Below are positions 16,591-24,056 of a stretch of DNA of 24,056 nt, one piece after another. This DNA comes from an uncultured Bacteroidales bacterium (GTDB lineage Bacteria > Bacteroidota > Bacteroidia > Bacteroidales > Paludibacteraceae), in the NCBI GenBank assembly GCA_903929065.1, contig CAIYTJ010000630.1, positions 1 through 24,056 on the forward strand, written 5' to 3'. Every line of letters starts with the position of its first letter. Positions within the stretch are counted from its first letter, which is position 1. The translations under genes and the position numbers were made by a program. The notes under the pieces are model-generated. The model searched no databases, was not told the DNA's origin, and worked only from the letters and a program-made list of their open reading frames with translations.

Positions 16591-16628
16591 TTAGAATATA
16601 GAACAAAGATATTAGAACCAAGAACCTG
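16591..16628. repeat. Degenerate TTAGAA/AAGAACC repeat in the cydA-cydB gap
   Basis: The gap contains TTAGAATATAGAACAAAG followed by ATATTAGAACCAAGAACC, two related units in tandem. The minus strand also reads TATCTTTG here (16604-16611), a perfect -7 match. No upstream TTG lies at the right distance, so an internal cydB promoter is only possible. Confidence 0.45.
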
Positions 16629-16649
16629 GTCCGCTAAAAGCGAAACAAC

Positions 16650-18191
16650 TTATTCCGCTACCGGTCCTTTCTTGATTTGTTTCAGCATAATGCGGATTTC
16701 AGCTACCAATAAAGCGGTAAATAGAATCAGGAACAAGAAGAAAGTAATCTTTACCGAATAGGTGGAAATATGTGAAATAGCAGCTTGTAATGGTAAAACA
16801 TCCTGAATAGCCCACGGTTGCCGGCCAACTTCGGCTACTACCCAACCCAACTGTCCGGCTACATATCCCAAAGGAATACTCAACACACCAATCCAAAGCA
16901 GCCATTTTTGTTTCTCAATTGATTTTTGTTTCCACAAAAACACGATAAACAAAAGGATAAAGTAAAAGCCCAGCATAACCATTATATGAAATGAATAATA
17001 AACAGTTGGTATGCTTGGAATCATCATTTCAGCCCGGTCAATGTAGCCATAACCGAATTGGGCGTAATTTTCTTTCAACGCCGCTTTGTGTATTTTAGCG
17101 GCAGCAGTATCTTTTGCCACAACAGCTTTCTGATAATCTTCCAATGATTTTAATGCAGCTTTACCCCGTGCATGTTTTTCATCGAATGAAAGTGCAACCG
17201 TTCCTTTTTGGGTTATATAACCACCGTCCAGAATATCTTTAATTCCAGGAACGAACGTATTCATTTCCCTGTTGGCAAGCAACGACAAAAGCGATGGAAC
17301 TTCTATTTTAAACAGAAATGGATCGACAGAATCTTTATAAGACTTTTTGGCAGGATTTAAAATACCGAAAGGAACCAGAGCTGTTGGTTTTTGTCCGGAA
17401 TAAAGGCTTTCCATAGCAGCAAGTTTCATTGGTTGTTGCTGAGAAACGTGGTAGGCTGAACCATCACCCGTATAAGCTACTAATATAGTTGAAACCAAAC
17501 CGACGATGGCGGCCACTTTGATGCTCTTCAGGGCAAATCCAGTTTCGCGCTTTTTCAATAAATACCATGAACTAATTCCCACAACAAATAAACTTCCAAC
17601 TACCCAACCTGAAATAACGGTATGGAAGAATTTATTCAACGCAACCGGCGAAAGCAATATGCTCCAGAAATCAATCATTTCGTTTCTCACTGTGTCCGGA
17701 TTAAATTCCATTCCCACCGGATATTGCATCCATGCATTGGCAACCAGAATCCACAACGCAGAAATGGTGGCACCAATAACGGTGAGCCATGTCGAAGCCA
17801 GGTGGAACTTCTTGCTTACTTTTTTCCAGCCGAAAAACATGACCGAAATAAAAGTTGCTTCCATGAAAAATGCCAGAATGGCTTCGATAGCAAGCGGAGC
17901 TCCGAAAATGTCGCCTACAAACCAGCTGTAATTCGACCAGTTGGTTCCAAATTCGAACTCCAGAATAATTCCCGTTGCCACACCAATGGCAAAGTTAACT
18001 CCAAAAAGCGTCATCCAAAACTGGGTCGCTTTTTTCCATTCCTCATTGCCCGTTTTTACGTACAATGATTCCATAATACACACAATCAGGCCTAAGCCCA
18101 ATGTAAGCGGCACGAATAGCCAATGGTACATGGCCGTCATGGCAAATTGTGCCCTCGACCAATCTACTAAAGATGCATCCAATAAACTCAT
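16650..18191 (-). CDS. cydA: Cytochrome bd quinol oxidase subunit I
   Basis: CydA carries hemes b558, b595 and d and the quinol site. The 513-residue product shows likely heme ligands His23 (MYHWLFVPLTLG), His190 (FFHTVISGW) and Met404 (FHIMVMLG). It also has EFGTNWSNYSWFVGDIFGAPLAIE (80-103, Glu103) with Glu111, the quinol-site pair Lys256/Glu261 in MKLAAMES, and GRQPW (456-460). The segment at about 265-385 between the quinol site and the Met ligand is rich in Lys/Ala and differs from the long E. coli Q loop. It lies 34 bases after the DUF4492 gene and before cydB. Confidence 0.96.
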   Translation of the reverse strand: MSLLDASLVDWSRAQFAMTAMYHWLFVPLTLGLGLIVCIMESLYVKTGNEEWKKATQFWMTLFGVNFAIGVATGIILEFEFGTNWSNYSWFVGDIFGAPLAIEAILAFFMEATFISVMFFGWKKVSKKFHLASTWLTVIGATISALWILVANAWMQYPVGMEFNPDTVRNEMIDFWSILLSPVALNKFFHTVISGWVVGSLFVVGISSWYLLKKRETGFALKSIKVAAIVGLVSTILVAYTGDGSAYHVSQQQPMKLAAMESLYSGQKPTALVPFGILNPAKKSYKDSVDPFLFKIEVPSLLSLLANREMNTFVPGIKDILDGGYITQKGTVALSFDEKHARGKAALKSLEDYQKAVVAKDTAAAKIHKAALKENYAQFGYGYIDRAEMMIPSIPTVYYSFHIMVMLGFYFILLFIVFLWKQKSIEKQKWLLWIGVLSIPLGYVAGQLGWVVAEVGRQPWAIQDVLPLQAAISHISTYSVKITFFLFLILFTALLVAEIRIMLKQIKKGPVAE

Positions 18192-18225
18192 AATTTATAA
18201 AGTGATTAGTTATTAAAGTATATAG

Positions 18226-18450
18226 TCATTTTGATTTGTCTATCAATTCCTGTCTGACGTGATTAGCCCGGCTTTGGTCATCCTTGAAATTCGTTTTCAA
18301 ATAATTGGGAAAGAAAAAGATCCGTAATACCACGAACATAATAAAAAGCTTTATAAGAATTATAATCCACAACGATTTGCCAACCGTCATGCCCCGAAAT
18401 CCATCCCGGTAAAAGGAAAATAATTTATGAAGAAAGCCGGGAAGTCTCAT
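18226..18450 (-). CDS. DUF4492 family small membrane protein, cyd operon
   Basis: A 74-residue protein with a single strong membrane helix (about 28-47), a basic aromatic N-terminal part (KLFSFYRDGFRGM) and a charged C-terminal tail. It matches the DUF4492 family, which is typically encoded just before cydA in Bacteroidota. By analogy with other small Cyd subunits such as CydX it may assist assembly or stability of the oxidase, but this is inference and the sequence is not CydX. A good promoter lies directly upstream, making it the first gene of the operon. Confidence 0.85.
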   Translation of the reverse strand: MRLPGFLHKLFSFYRDGFRGMTVGKSLWIIILIKLFIMFVVLRIFFFPNYLKTNFKDDQSRANHVRQELIDKSK

Positions 18451-18488
18451 TGGGGTTAATTACGGAATAAATTCTTTAATTGTTGATG

Positions 18489-18521
18489 CAAAAATATGAA
18501 TAAGTTTGGAATAATTACAAA
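18489..18521 (-). promoter_or_regulatory. Promoter of the DUF4492-cydA-cydB operon
   Basis: On the minus strand TTTG (18518-18521) is followed after 21 bases by TATTTTTG (18489-18496), matching both parts of the Bacteroidota housekeeping promoter. The start would be near 18482, about 30 bases before the DUF4492 ATG. I did not identify a convincing redox-regulator operator beside it. Confidence 0.65.
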
Positions 18522-18664
18522 AAAGGATTTAATTTAATAGGTTAAATATTTAATTTCTAAAATAAAACATCTTAAAACCCTATTTGAAGATATTAATTTG
18601 CCATTACAAAAGGAAAAAGTGCCGGTAATTTGTTTAAAAACCAGAGTTGTTGAAAATAAATATC

Positions 18665-18672
18665 TACTTTTG
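18665..18672 (+). promoter_or_regulatory. -7 box for rpiB-thiL
   Basis: TACTTTTG matches TAnnTTTG exactly, 20 bases before the rpiB ATG, implying a leader of roughly 13 bases. TTG triplets occur upstream at 18647-18652, but at a shorter spacing than usual. The position rules out an in-frame ATG at 18647 as the rpiB start. Confidence 0.5.
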
Positions 18673-18691
18673 TAAAATAAAACACACGATT

Positions 18692-19144
18692 ATGAACCCA
18701 TTTGAAAACCTTAGAATTGCAGTTTGTAACGATCATGCAGGCTACGAACTTAAATTGAAAATTGTTGAGTATCTTCAGGGCGAAGGCGTTATGGAATTGA
18801 AAGATTTCGGATCTTTTTCGCTGGAAAGTTGTGATTATCCCGATTTTGGCCACCCGATGGCGTTGGCTATTGAGCGTGGTGAATTTGATTACGGAATCTC
18901 GCTTTGTGCTACCGGAAACGGAATAAGCATGGTGCTAAACCGACACAAAGGCATTCGGGCTGCATTATGCTGGACTCCCGAAATTGCTGCATTAGGTCGA
19001 CGCCACAACGATGCAAACGTGCTTTCACTACCTGCTAAACATATTACCGAATCTGACGCTTTAAATATGATTGATACGTTTTTTGTAACAGAATTTGAAG
19101 GCGGCAGGCATCAACGCAGGGTGGATAAGATTAATAATATTTAA
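18692..19144 (+). CDS. rpiB: Ribose-5-phosphate isomerase B (RpiB/LacAB family)
   Basis: Interconverts ribose-5-phosphate and ribulose-5-phosphate in the pentose phosphate pathway. The 150-residue product has the family motifs NDHAGYELK (13-21), YPDFG (49-53), the catalytic Cys72 in LCATGNGISM, GIRAALC (87-93), GRRHNDANVL (102-111, His105) and EGGRHQRRV (136-144). The second residue after the catalytic Cys region reads CATGNG, where E. coli RpiB has CGTGIG; the substitutions look conservative. The start at 18692 fits the promoter and family length; an in-frame ATG 15 codons upstream is rejected. It is followed by thiL after 30 bases and is probably cotranscribed. Confidence 0.94.
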   Translation: MNPFENLRIAVCNDHAGYELKLKIVEYLQGEGVMELKDFGSFSLESCDYPDFGHPMALAIERGEFDYGISLCATGNGISMVLNRHKGIRAALCWTPEIAALGRRHNDANVLSLPAKHITESDALNMIDTFFVTEFEGGRHQRRVDKINNI

Positions 19145-19174
19145 GAACGGAAAAAAGAAAAAAGGCAAAAATAC

Positions 19175-20200
19175 ATGCAACGAACAGAAATAGCGGCTTA
19201 CGGTGAATTTGGTTTAATCAAACATTTGACCGAAAAATTTAAAAACGAAAACCCATCGACGATTAAAGGCGTGGGTGACGATGCGGCGGTACTTGATTAT
19301 CAAAACAAGAAAGTATTGGTGACAACCGATTTATTGCTGGAAGGCATTCACTTCGATTTGGTGTATGCTCCACTCATGCATTTGGGATACAAGGCTGCGG
19401 TGGTCAATTTCTCCGACATTTATGCCATGAACGGTCAGCCGAAACAAATTACAGTTTCCATTGGCGTTTCCAAGCGTTTTTCGGTGGAAGATTTAGACCA
19501 ATTTTATGCCGGTATTCAACTGGCCTGCGAAAAATACGGTGTCGATCTGATTGGCGGCGATACTTCTGCTTCACTTACCGGACTTGCCATCAGCATTACC
19601 TGTATCGGCGAAGGGGAAGAAGGAAAAATCGTTTACCGCGATGGCGCCAAATCAACCGACCTGATTTGTGTTACAGGCGATTTAGGCTCGGCTTACATGG
19701 GACTTCAATTGCTGGAACGCGAGAAAATTGTTTTCAGCGGCGGTGCTGAAGTTCAACCCGATTTTGAAGGAAAAGATTATATCCTGAAGCGCCAGTTGAA
19801 ACCGGAAGCCCGTCAGGATATTGTCAAACTATTACACGAAAAAGGAATCGTTCCGACTGCCATGATGGATATTTCGGATGGATTATCGTCGGAATTGATG
19901 CATATTTGCTCGCAAAGCAAGGTTGGCTGTCGGATTTATGAGGATAAAATTCCGATTAATTATCAGGCTGCGGTTATGGCCGAAGAATTAAATATGAACA
20001 TTGTAACAGCGGCGCTGAATGGCGGTGAAGATTACGAATTGCTTTTTACTGTTTCACTTGAAGATTATGACAAAATTGTAGCCGTCGAAGGAATTGCGAT
20101 TGTAGGACATACCACCAAACCCGAACTTGGATTGCAGCTGGTAGGACGCGAAGGCGAAGAAATTGAATTGCGGGCGCAGGGATGGAATTCGCTGAGTTAG
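19175..20200 (+). CDS. thiL: Thiamine-monophosphate kinase
   Basis: ThiL phosphorylates thiamine monophosphate with ATP to give the cofactor thiamine diphosphate. The 341-residue product shows the PurM/ThiL-type ATP and metal motifs: GVGDDAAVLD (32-41), TTDLLLEGIHFD (50-61), AAVVNFSDIYAMNGQP (74-89), LIGGDTSAS (125-133) and MDISDGLSSEL (about 228-238). A C-terminal NGGEDYELLF completes the pattern. Length matches the family. It sits 30 bases after rpiB and converges with the antiporter gene; its TAG stop overlaps an AT-rich repeat. Confidence 0.95.
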   Translation: MQRTEIAAYGEFGLIKHLTEKFKNENPSTIKGVGDDAAVLDYQNKKVLVTTDLLLEGIHFDLVYAPLMHLGYKAAVVNFSDIYAMNGQPKQITVSIGVSKRFSVEDLDQFYAGIQLACEKYGVDLIGGDTSASLTGLAISITCIGEGEEGKIVYRDGAKSTDLICVTGDLGSAYMGLQLLEREKIVFSGGAEVQPDFEGKDYILKRQLKPEARQDIVKLLHEKGIVPTAMMDISDGLSSELMHICSQSKVGCRIYEDKIPINYQAAVMAEELNMNIVTAALNGGEDYELLFTVSLEDYDKIVAVEGIAIVGHTTKPELGLQLVGREGEEIELRAQGWNSLS

Positions 20201-20314
20201 TAGTTTATAGTTCATAGTAAATAGTCGTCAGAGAATGATTGGTATTTATTAGAAATCAGGCTTTCATAAGAAATGAAAGCCTGATTTTTTTCTATTGACT
20301 ATAAACTACCTACT
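20197..20314. repeat. AT-rich inverted repeat flanking the thiL terminator
   Basis: The left arm, TAGTAGTTTATAGTTCATAG, begins at the thiL stop codon. The right arm, CTATTGACTATAAACTAC and following bases, is its imperfect complement, with the terminator hairpin between them. The right arm shares the exact 16-base string CTATTGACTATAAACT with the mreC-mreD gap repeat (3919-3934). Confidence 0.7.
20253..20287. terminator. Bidirectional terminator between thiL and the antiporter gene
   Basis: A perfect 15-base-pair stem, AAATCAGGCTTTCAT / ATGAAAGCCTGATTT, with loop AAGAA. It is followed by a run of T on the plus strand, with AATAAATACC on the other flank. Converging genes on both sides make shared use likely. 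Confidence 0.88.
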
Positions 20315-20316
20315 AA

Positions 20317-22680
20317 TCAAAGTTGTTCCGAAACCGGATCCAGTGATTTATTACTCACAATTTTGTTTCGGGCACCGGTATGGAAACGGCTTACTTTTTT
20401 ATTGATAATAAGTGTGGAAGGAATATTTTTCAACTCGTTGTTGGCGGAAGCAGTAAGTGTATTCCATGTCTGATAGCTGATCAGCATAAAACTTTGTTTG
20501 GAAAATACCGTTGAACTCAGGCGTGTAACTTTATTTACTTTCACCTCATTCGGGTATTGCTGGCGCAAATCATGAATTCCTTTGCGGATAACCTCGCTGC
20601 TTGCCGCCAGTTTATTTATATCCAGAATATTGATAGTTACTCCCGGATTATTGCGAATCAACCGACGTGCGTAGCGCAACAAAAATTCATCCGATTCATC
20701 CTGCAGCAATACAACAGTAGATGTTATGTTGGTAAAAGAACGGTTCACAAACACCCCAACGCTGCAATTGCTGTTTTCAATAAAGTAGCGGGTTTTATCT
20801 TTTATCAATGTTCCGGGATAAAAGAAAGTCTGTTGTTTGGAAATACTATTGATAATCTTGTTCAGCCAGGTAATATTCTTAAAGATAGAACTTTCATTGA
20901 AAAACGGAATTCCCGAAAGAGAGATTCCTGCTCCAACCAGCAAGAAATCGAAATTATTGTGATTGGCTGTTCTCACAATTCCCGATTCGATATTGTCAGT
21001 GACTTTGTATTCTGTTTCCAATGGAATGTTCAACGTATGAGCTTCTTCCATAATTCCTTTGAAACTTTCCACCGAAAATTGCTCGCCGTAAATGGGATTG
21101 GTATCCGTACCGGGTGTAATGTGAAGCGCTGTGACCGACAACGTGTTTTTAGTACCGTCTAAAACCGTTTTAGCCACATCGAGCAATGCTTTACCGTTTT
21201 CAGGGTTTCCCATGGCAATAAGCGCTTTGAAAACACCCTGTGTTTGTTGCAAAAGGTAATCCTGCTCAATATCTTTTTCGGGGAAAAGCCGGTTGATAAT
21301 GGAAAGAACCGGCGTTGTCATAAACGTTGTGACCAAAGCCATGATTACAAGCATAACGAAAATTGGCGGTGGAAGAATTCCCATTTCATACCCGATATTC
21401 AGCACAATCAGTTCCATCAATCCGCGGGTGTTCATCAAAACTCCAATGGAAAGACTGTCTTTCCAGGTTTCGCCAAGAATTTTGGCAGTAAAAGCACCAC
21501 CTACAAATTTTCCGGTCACAGCAACCAAAATAAAAATACCGCAAATTACCCACAGATGCTGCGAGTTTAATAATCCGATTTCAGTTCGTAGTCCGGTGAA
21601 TACAAAGAAAAGCGGTAACAGCAACGTTACCGATACATCCTCAATCTTATCAATAATTAATTTCCGGAAATTAGGCAGTTGCGGCATAACTACACCGGCC
21701 AGAAAAGCTCCGAACAGTGCATGAATTCCGATAACCTGGGTTGTAAATGCCGAAACAATCAGTATCAGAAGCAAAAATGCAACAATGCTTTTATTCAATA
21801 CCTCGCTGTTGCTGTAAATTTTTCCAACACGTTTCAGGAACGGACGGATAATTAATAACATAGCCGCCACATAAAGCAGGGCAAAACCAATGGTATATAA
21901 TGAACTGAGGAAACTTCCGGTTTTGGTAATGGCAATTACGGCTGCCAGAATACACCAGGCCGTTACGTCATCATTAGCTGCGCTGGCAATGGCCATGGTG
22001 CCTAAATGTGTTTTGCTTAAACCTTTTTCCTGCACGATGCGGGCCAAAACAGGGAAGGCCGTTATACTCATGGAAATGCCAATAAACAAGGCAAAGGGCA
22101 AAAAAGCGGCATGACTCGAAGCGAATTCTTCGTAAACGAAATAAGCCAGCAGCATACCCAGGAAATAAGGAATCAGAATACTGGCGTGGCTTATCACATA
22201 CGTTTGGCCGATTTTTTCCTTCAGCGTGTTTATATTCAGTTCCATTCCAATGGTGAACATAAACAGTATCAATCCAACCTGACTTAGAATGTATAAGTTT
22301 CCAAGCGATTTGGCGGCGAATAGAAAATGAAAAGCTTCCGGATAGAAATAACCAAGCAACGATGGACCCAGCACAATACCGGCCAGAATTTCGCCAATGA
22401 CGGTGGGTTGACCCATTTTTTTGAAAATCCACCCGAAAACACGCGAAACAACGAGGATGGAAATAATTTGAAGCAGCAGCATGGCAGCCGGTTCAAGCAT
22501 ATTATTCAGTAGTGAGATTTTGAACTGATTAAAACCCGTGCTATTGCTTGCTATCTTATGCTTAATGACATAAAGTCCATCAAAAGCCGCACCTTTCTGC
22601 ATAAGAATATATGAAAAGACGCTGAACAGGATCAACATCAATGCGTAGAAAAGCCAGGTTCGGAGTTGTGTGTTTTTCAT
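20317..22680 (-). CDS. CPA2-type cation:proton antiporter with C-terminal USP-like region
   Basis: A 787-residue inner-membrane transporter. It opens with one N-terminal helix (about 8-27) and a short loop, then about 12 helices of the Na+/H+ exchanger fold (about 65-460). Typical stretches include GQPTVIGEILAGIVLGPSLLG (90-110), GMELN (145-149), SAANDDVTAW (233-242, paired Asp237-Asp238 at the ion site) and NTRGLMELIVLNIG (417-430). The C-terminal 300 residues are soluble and resemble universal-stress-type domains (GVFKALIAMGNPENGKALL, then FDFLLVGAG), not a KTN/TrkA-N domain. The ND-D motif suggests sodium or potassium exchange with protons; the ion is not determined. It is a single-gene unit between thiL and terC. 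Confidence 0.9.
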   Translation of the reverse strand: MKNTQLRTWLFYALMLILFSVFSYILMQKGAAFDGLYVIKHKIASNSTGFNQFKISLLNNMLEPAAMLLLQIISILVVSRVFGWIFKKMGQPTVIGEILAGIVLGPSLLGYFYPEAFHFLFAAKSLGNLYILSQVGLILFMFTIGMELNINTLKEKIGQTYVISHASILIPYFLGMLLAYFVYEEFASSHAAFLPFALFIGISMSITAFPVLARIVQEKGLSKTHLGTMAIASAANDDVTAWCILAAVIAITKTGSFLSSLYTIGFALLYVAAMLLIIRPFLKRVGKIYSNSEVLNKSIVAFLLLILIVSAFTTQVIGIHALFGAFLAGVVMPQLPNFRKLIIDKIEDVSVTLLLPLFFVFTGLRTEIGLLNSQHLWVICGIFILVAVTGKFVGGAFTAKILGETWKDSLSIGVLMNTRGLMELIVLNIGYEMGILPPPIFVMLVIMALVTTFMTTPVLSIINRLFPEKDIEQDYLLQQTQGVFKALIAMGNPENGKALLDVAKTVLDGTKNTLSVTALHITPGTDTNPIYGEQFSVESFKGIMEEAHTLNIPLETEYKVTDNIESGIVRTANHNNFDFLLVGAGISLSGIPFFNESSIFKNITWLNKIINSISKQQTFFYPGTLIKDKTRYFIENSNCSVGVFVNRSFTNITSTVVLLQDESDEFLLRYARRLIRNNPGVTINILDINKLAASSEVIRKGIHDLRQQYPNEVKVNKVTRLSSTVFSKQSFMLISYQTWNTLTASANNELKNIPSTLIINKKVSRFHTGARNKIVSNKSLDPVSEQL

Positions 22681-22719
22681 GAATTCCGGGAAATTTGTTC
22701 AAAATATCCTTTACAACCG

Positions 22720-22727
22720 CAAAGATA
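22720..22727 (-). promoter_or_regulatory. -7 box for the antiporter gene
   Basis: TATCTTTG on the minus strand matches TAnnTTTG and lies 40 bases before the ATG at 22680. No TTG was found about 20 bases further upstream. Confidence 0.45.
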
Positions 22728-22797
22728 AGGATTTTTTTTTCGTTTAATAAGCTGAAAATTAAGAATCATATCAAATTTAATGTTGATTTGAACCTCT

Positions 22798-22829
22798 TTT
22801 GGGGATTTGCGTTTTATTGATTTACTTTG
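22798..22829 (+). promoter_or_regulatory. Candidate promoter of the TerC-family gene
   Basis: TTTG (22798-22801) is followed after 20 bases by TTACTTTG (22822-22829), seven of eight matches to TAnnTTTG. Transcription would begin near 22836, leaving a leader of about 105 bases. The leader has only a weak GTTC/GAAC hairpin (22868-22882). I could not see a yybP-ykoY manganese riboswitch. Confidence 0.45.
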
Positions 22830-22941
22830 TACTGCATTTAAACCGGGCTGTTTTGGCTTGTAAAAACGTTCTTTTCAGGAACAAAAAAGCATAGAATTTT
22901 TCTGTTAGTTTTTCAGATTTCAATTTTAAAAAATAAAAATA

Positions 22942-23898
22942 ATGGACGTTGGTATAGGATTCTGGTTCGCGTTTTTTGCCTTTGTAACCCTGATGTTGTG
23001 TCTGGATTTATTTGTGTTTCACAAAAAAGACAAAGCCATCAAGGTTAAAGAAGCGTTGATGTGGAGCGTGTTCTGGATTTTGCTGGCCGTGGCTTTCAAC
23101 TTCGGGGTGTTGTATTTCTTCGGCAAAACAAAAGCACTGGAATTTCTTACCGGTTACCTGATTGAAGAATCGCTGAGCGTGGATAACCTGTTTGTATTTA
23201 TTCTTATCTTCGGTTTTTTCAAAATAGAATCCCGGTTTCAGCATAAAATCCTTTTTTGGGGAATTATCGGCGCTGTCATTATGCGCGCCGTGTTTATTTT
23301 TGCCGGTGTGGCATTGATTCACCAGTTCAACTGGATTATGTATCTTTTCGGGGCATTTTTGGTATACACCGGTATAAATTTGATTTTCGAAAAAGACGAT
23401 ACCGAATACAATCCAAACAGGAATTTCTTTATCCGTGGATTTAAAAAAGTATTTCCGGTAACCGACGACATGTCACACTCGCGTTTTTTTGTGCGGAAAG
23501 AAAAAATACTTTATGCCACGCCTTTTTTCATTGCACTGCTGGTTATTGAAGCTTCCGATCTGATTTTTGCAGTCGATTCCATTCCCGCAGTACTTTCGGT
23601 TTCCAAAGATCCGTTTATTGTTTATACTTCCAATATCTTTGCCATTCTGGGTTTGCGCTCGTTGTATTTTGCGCTGAACGGCATCATGTCTTATTTCCAT
23701 TATCTGAAATATGCACTATCCGGCATTCTTACGTTTATCGGCATTAAAATGTGTGTGAATGAATTCTGCTCTCATTTCGGATATCATTTTCAAATCTCCA
23801 ACTTTACTTCGCTGGCAGTAATTGTTGTTTTCCTCACGGTTTCTATTTTGCTTTCGGTAGTTGTAAAAAACAGGACAGAAAAAAGTGCCGCCAAGTAA
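22942..23898 (+). CDS. TerC/Alx-family integral membrane protein
   Basis: A 318-residue polytopic membrane protein of the TerC family, close in length to E. coli Alx (about 320). It has around eight to nine helices and the conserved acidic membrane motifs LCLDLFVFH (Asp22), EESLSVDNLFVF (75-86, Asp81) and EASDLIFAVDSIPA (203-216, Asp206 and Asp212). These Asp residues are thought to bind metal. Characterised relatives export manganese, and the name refers to tellurite resistance operons; no ter genes are nearby, so a metal homeostasis role is more likely than tellurite resistance. It has a candidate promoter and a leader of about 105 bases. Confidence 0.92.
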   Translation: MDVGIGFWFAFFAFVTLMLCLDLFVFHKKDKAIKVKEALMWSVFWILLAVAFNFGVLYFFGKTKALEFLTGYLIEESLSVDNLFVFILIFGFFKIESRFQHKILFWGIIGAVIMRAVFIFAGVALIHQFNWIMYLFGAFLVYTGINLIFEKDDTEYNPNRNFFIRGFKKVFPVTDDMSHSRFFVRKEKILYATPFFIALLVIEASDLIFAVDSIPAVLSVSKDPFIVYTSNIFAILGLRSLYFALNGIMSYFHYLKYALSGILTFIGIKMCVNEFCSHFGYHFQISNFTSLAVIVVFLTVSILLSVVVKNRTEKSAAK

Positions 23899-23962
23899 AT
23901 AGCATGCGCTGAAATCGAATGTGTATATAGAACAAAAATAAAAGATTAAAAGAACTGTTTAG

Positions 23963-23992
23963 GCTTGCCACACGATAGAATCGGGTGGGAGC
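23963..23992 (+). other. Strong hairpin near the right edge, possible leader RNA structure
   Basis: GCTTGCCACACGAT is complementary to ATCGGGTGGGAGC around an AGA loop. It forms about 12 pairs, with one A-G mismatch and one bulged G. No T-run follows on either strand, so it is not a standard terminator. It is followed by GGAGGACATC and an AT-rich stretch, then an ATG at 24022. It is GC-rich against an AT-rich background. I do not recognise an RNA family. Confidence 0.5.
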
Positions 23993-24021
23993 GGAGGACA
24001 TCAAAAAATAAAATAAATTCA

Positions 24022-24056
24022 ATGGAATTTGAACTGTTATCAAATAAAAGACATAA
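24022..24056 (+). CDS. Possible 5' end of a gene cut by the window edge
   Basis: An ATG opens an 11-codon frame, MEFELLSNKRH, that is still open at the last base. It lies about 30 bases after a strong hairpin and 124 bases after the TerC-family stop. The fragment is too short to identify. Its support is the position and the sensible N-terminal composition; it could be chance. Confidence 0.3.
   Translation, partial: MEFELLSNKRH

Noticed and set aside
22681..22941. yybP-ykoY manganese riboswitch before the TerC-family gene
   Set aside because: I looked for its conserved core in the leader and did not find it; only a weak four-pair hairpin is present.
22942..23898. Tellurite-resistance operon
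   Set aside because: Only a TerC-family gene is present, with no terA/B/D/E/Z neighbours; the sequence is closer in size to Alx-type metal transporters.
1..24056. CRISPR array, tRNA, rRNA, transposon, prophage or defence island
   Set aside because: Reading both strands gave no regularly spaced repeats, no cloverleaf or rRNA-like stretch, and no transposase, integrase, phage or recognised defence gene.

Overview
The window looks like an ordinary chromosomal segment from a member of the Bacteroidota, probably near the Marinilabiliales/Bacteroidales. That placement is inferred, not proven. Supporting signs are promoter -7 boxes of the form TAnnTTTG, general lack of Shine-Dalgarno sequences, the order purH-mreB-mreC-mreD-mrdA-rodA, a DUF4492 gene in front of cydAB, and dispersed short palindromic repeats typical of this phylum. 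The sequence is fairly AT-rich and base use looks even across the window, with no obvious foreign island. I see no rRNA, tRNA, CRISPR array, transposase, integrase or phage gene.

Layout. Bases 1-100 are a perfect 100-base palindrome at the left edge: a real terminator hairpin, probably extended by an assembly fold-back. Bases 84-7448 (minus strand) hold the elongasome cluster rodA, mrdA (PBP2), mreD, mreC and mreB, led by the purine gene purH. One good promoter in front of purH could drive all six genes. Bases 7633-8860 (minus) hold three small, poorly characterised genes (DUF1801, DUF4268, a four-helix membrane protein). Bases 8956-10490 (minus) hold a VanZ-like membrane gene and dprA. Bases 10658-12157 (minus) encode a succinate/acetate-type CoA-transferase with its own terminator. 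A 406-base divergent gap follows, then pepD and a secreted C1-family cysteine peptidase on the plus strand. A shared bidirectional terminator separates these from the minus-strand cytochrome bd operon (DUF4492-cydA-cydB, 15427-18450). From 18692 the plus strand carries rpiB and thiL, which converge with a large CPA2-type cation/proton antiporter (20317-22680). A TerC-family membrane protein follows (22942-23898). The last 150 bases contain a strong hairpin and what may be the first codons of another gene.

Functionally the segment is core biology: cell elongation and peptidoglycan synthesis, purine and thiamine-cofactor synthesis, DNA uptake/recombination (DprA), fermentative CoA transfer, peptide breakdown, microaerobic respiration and ion homeostasis. 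I found no convincing undescribed system. The items most worth a second look are the edge palindrome, the hairpin plus partial reading frame at the right edge, repeats that abut stop codons, and the uncharacterised three-gene cluster. Several gene starts were moved downstream of the longest open frame because of promoter position, signal-peptide position or family alignment.
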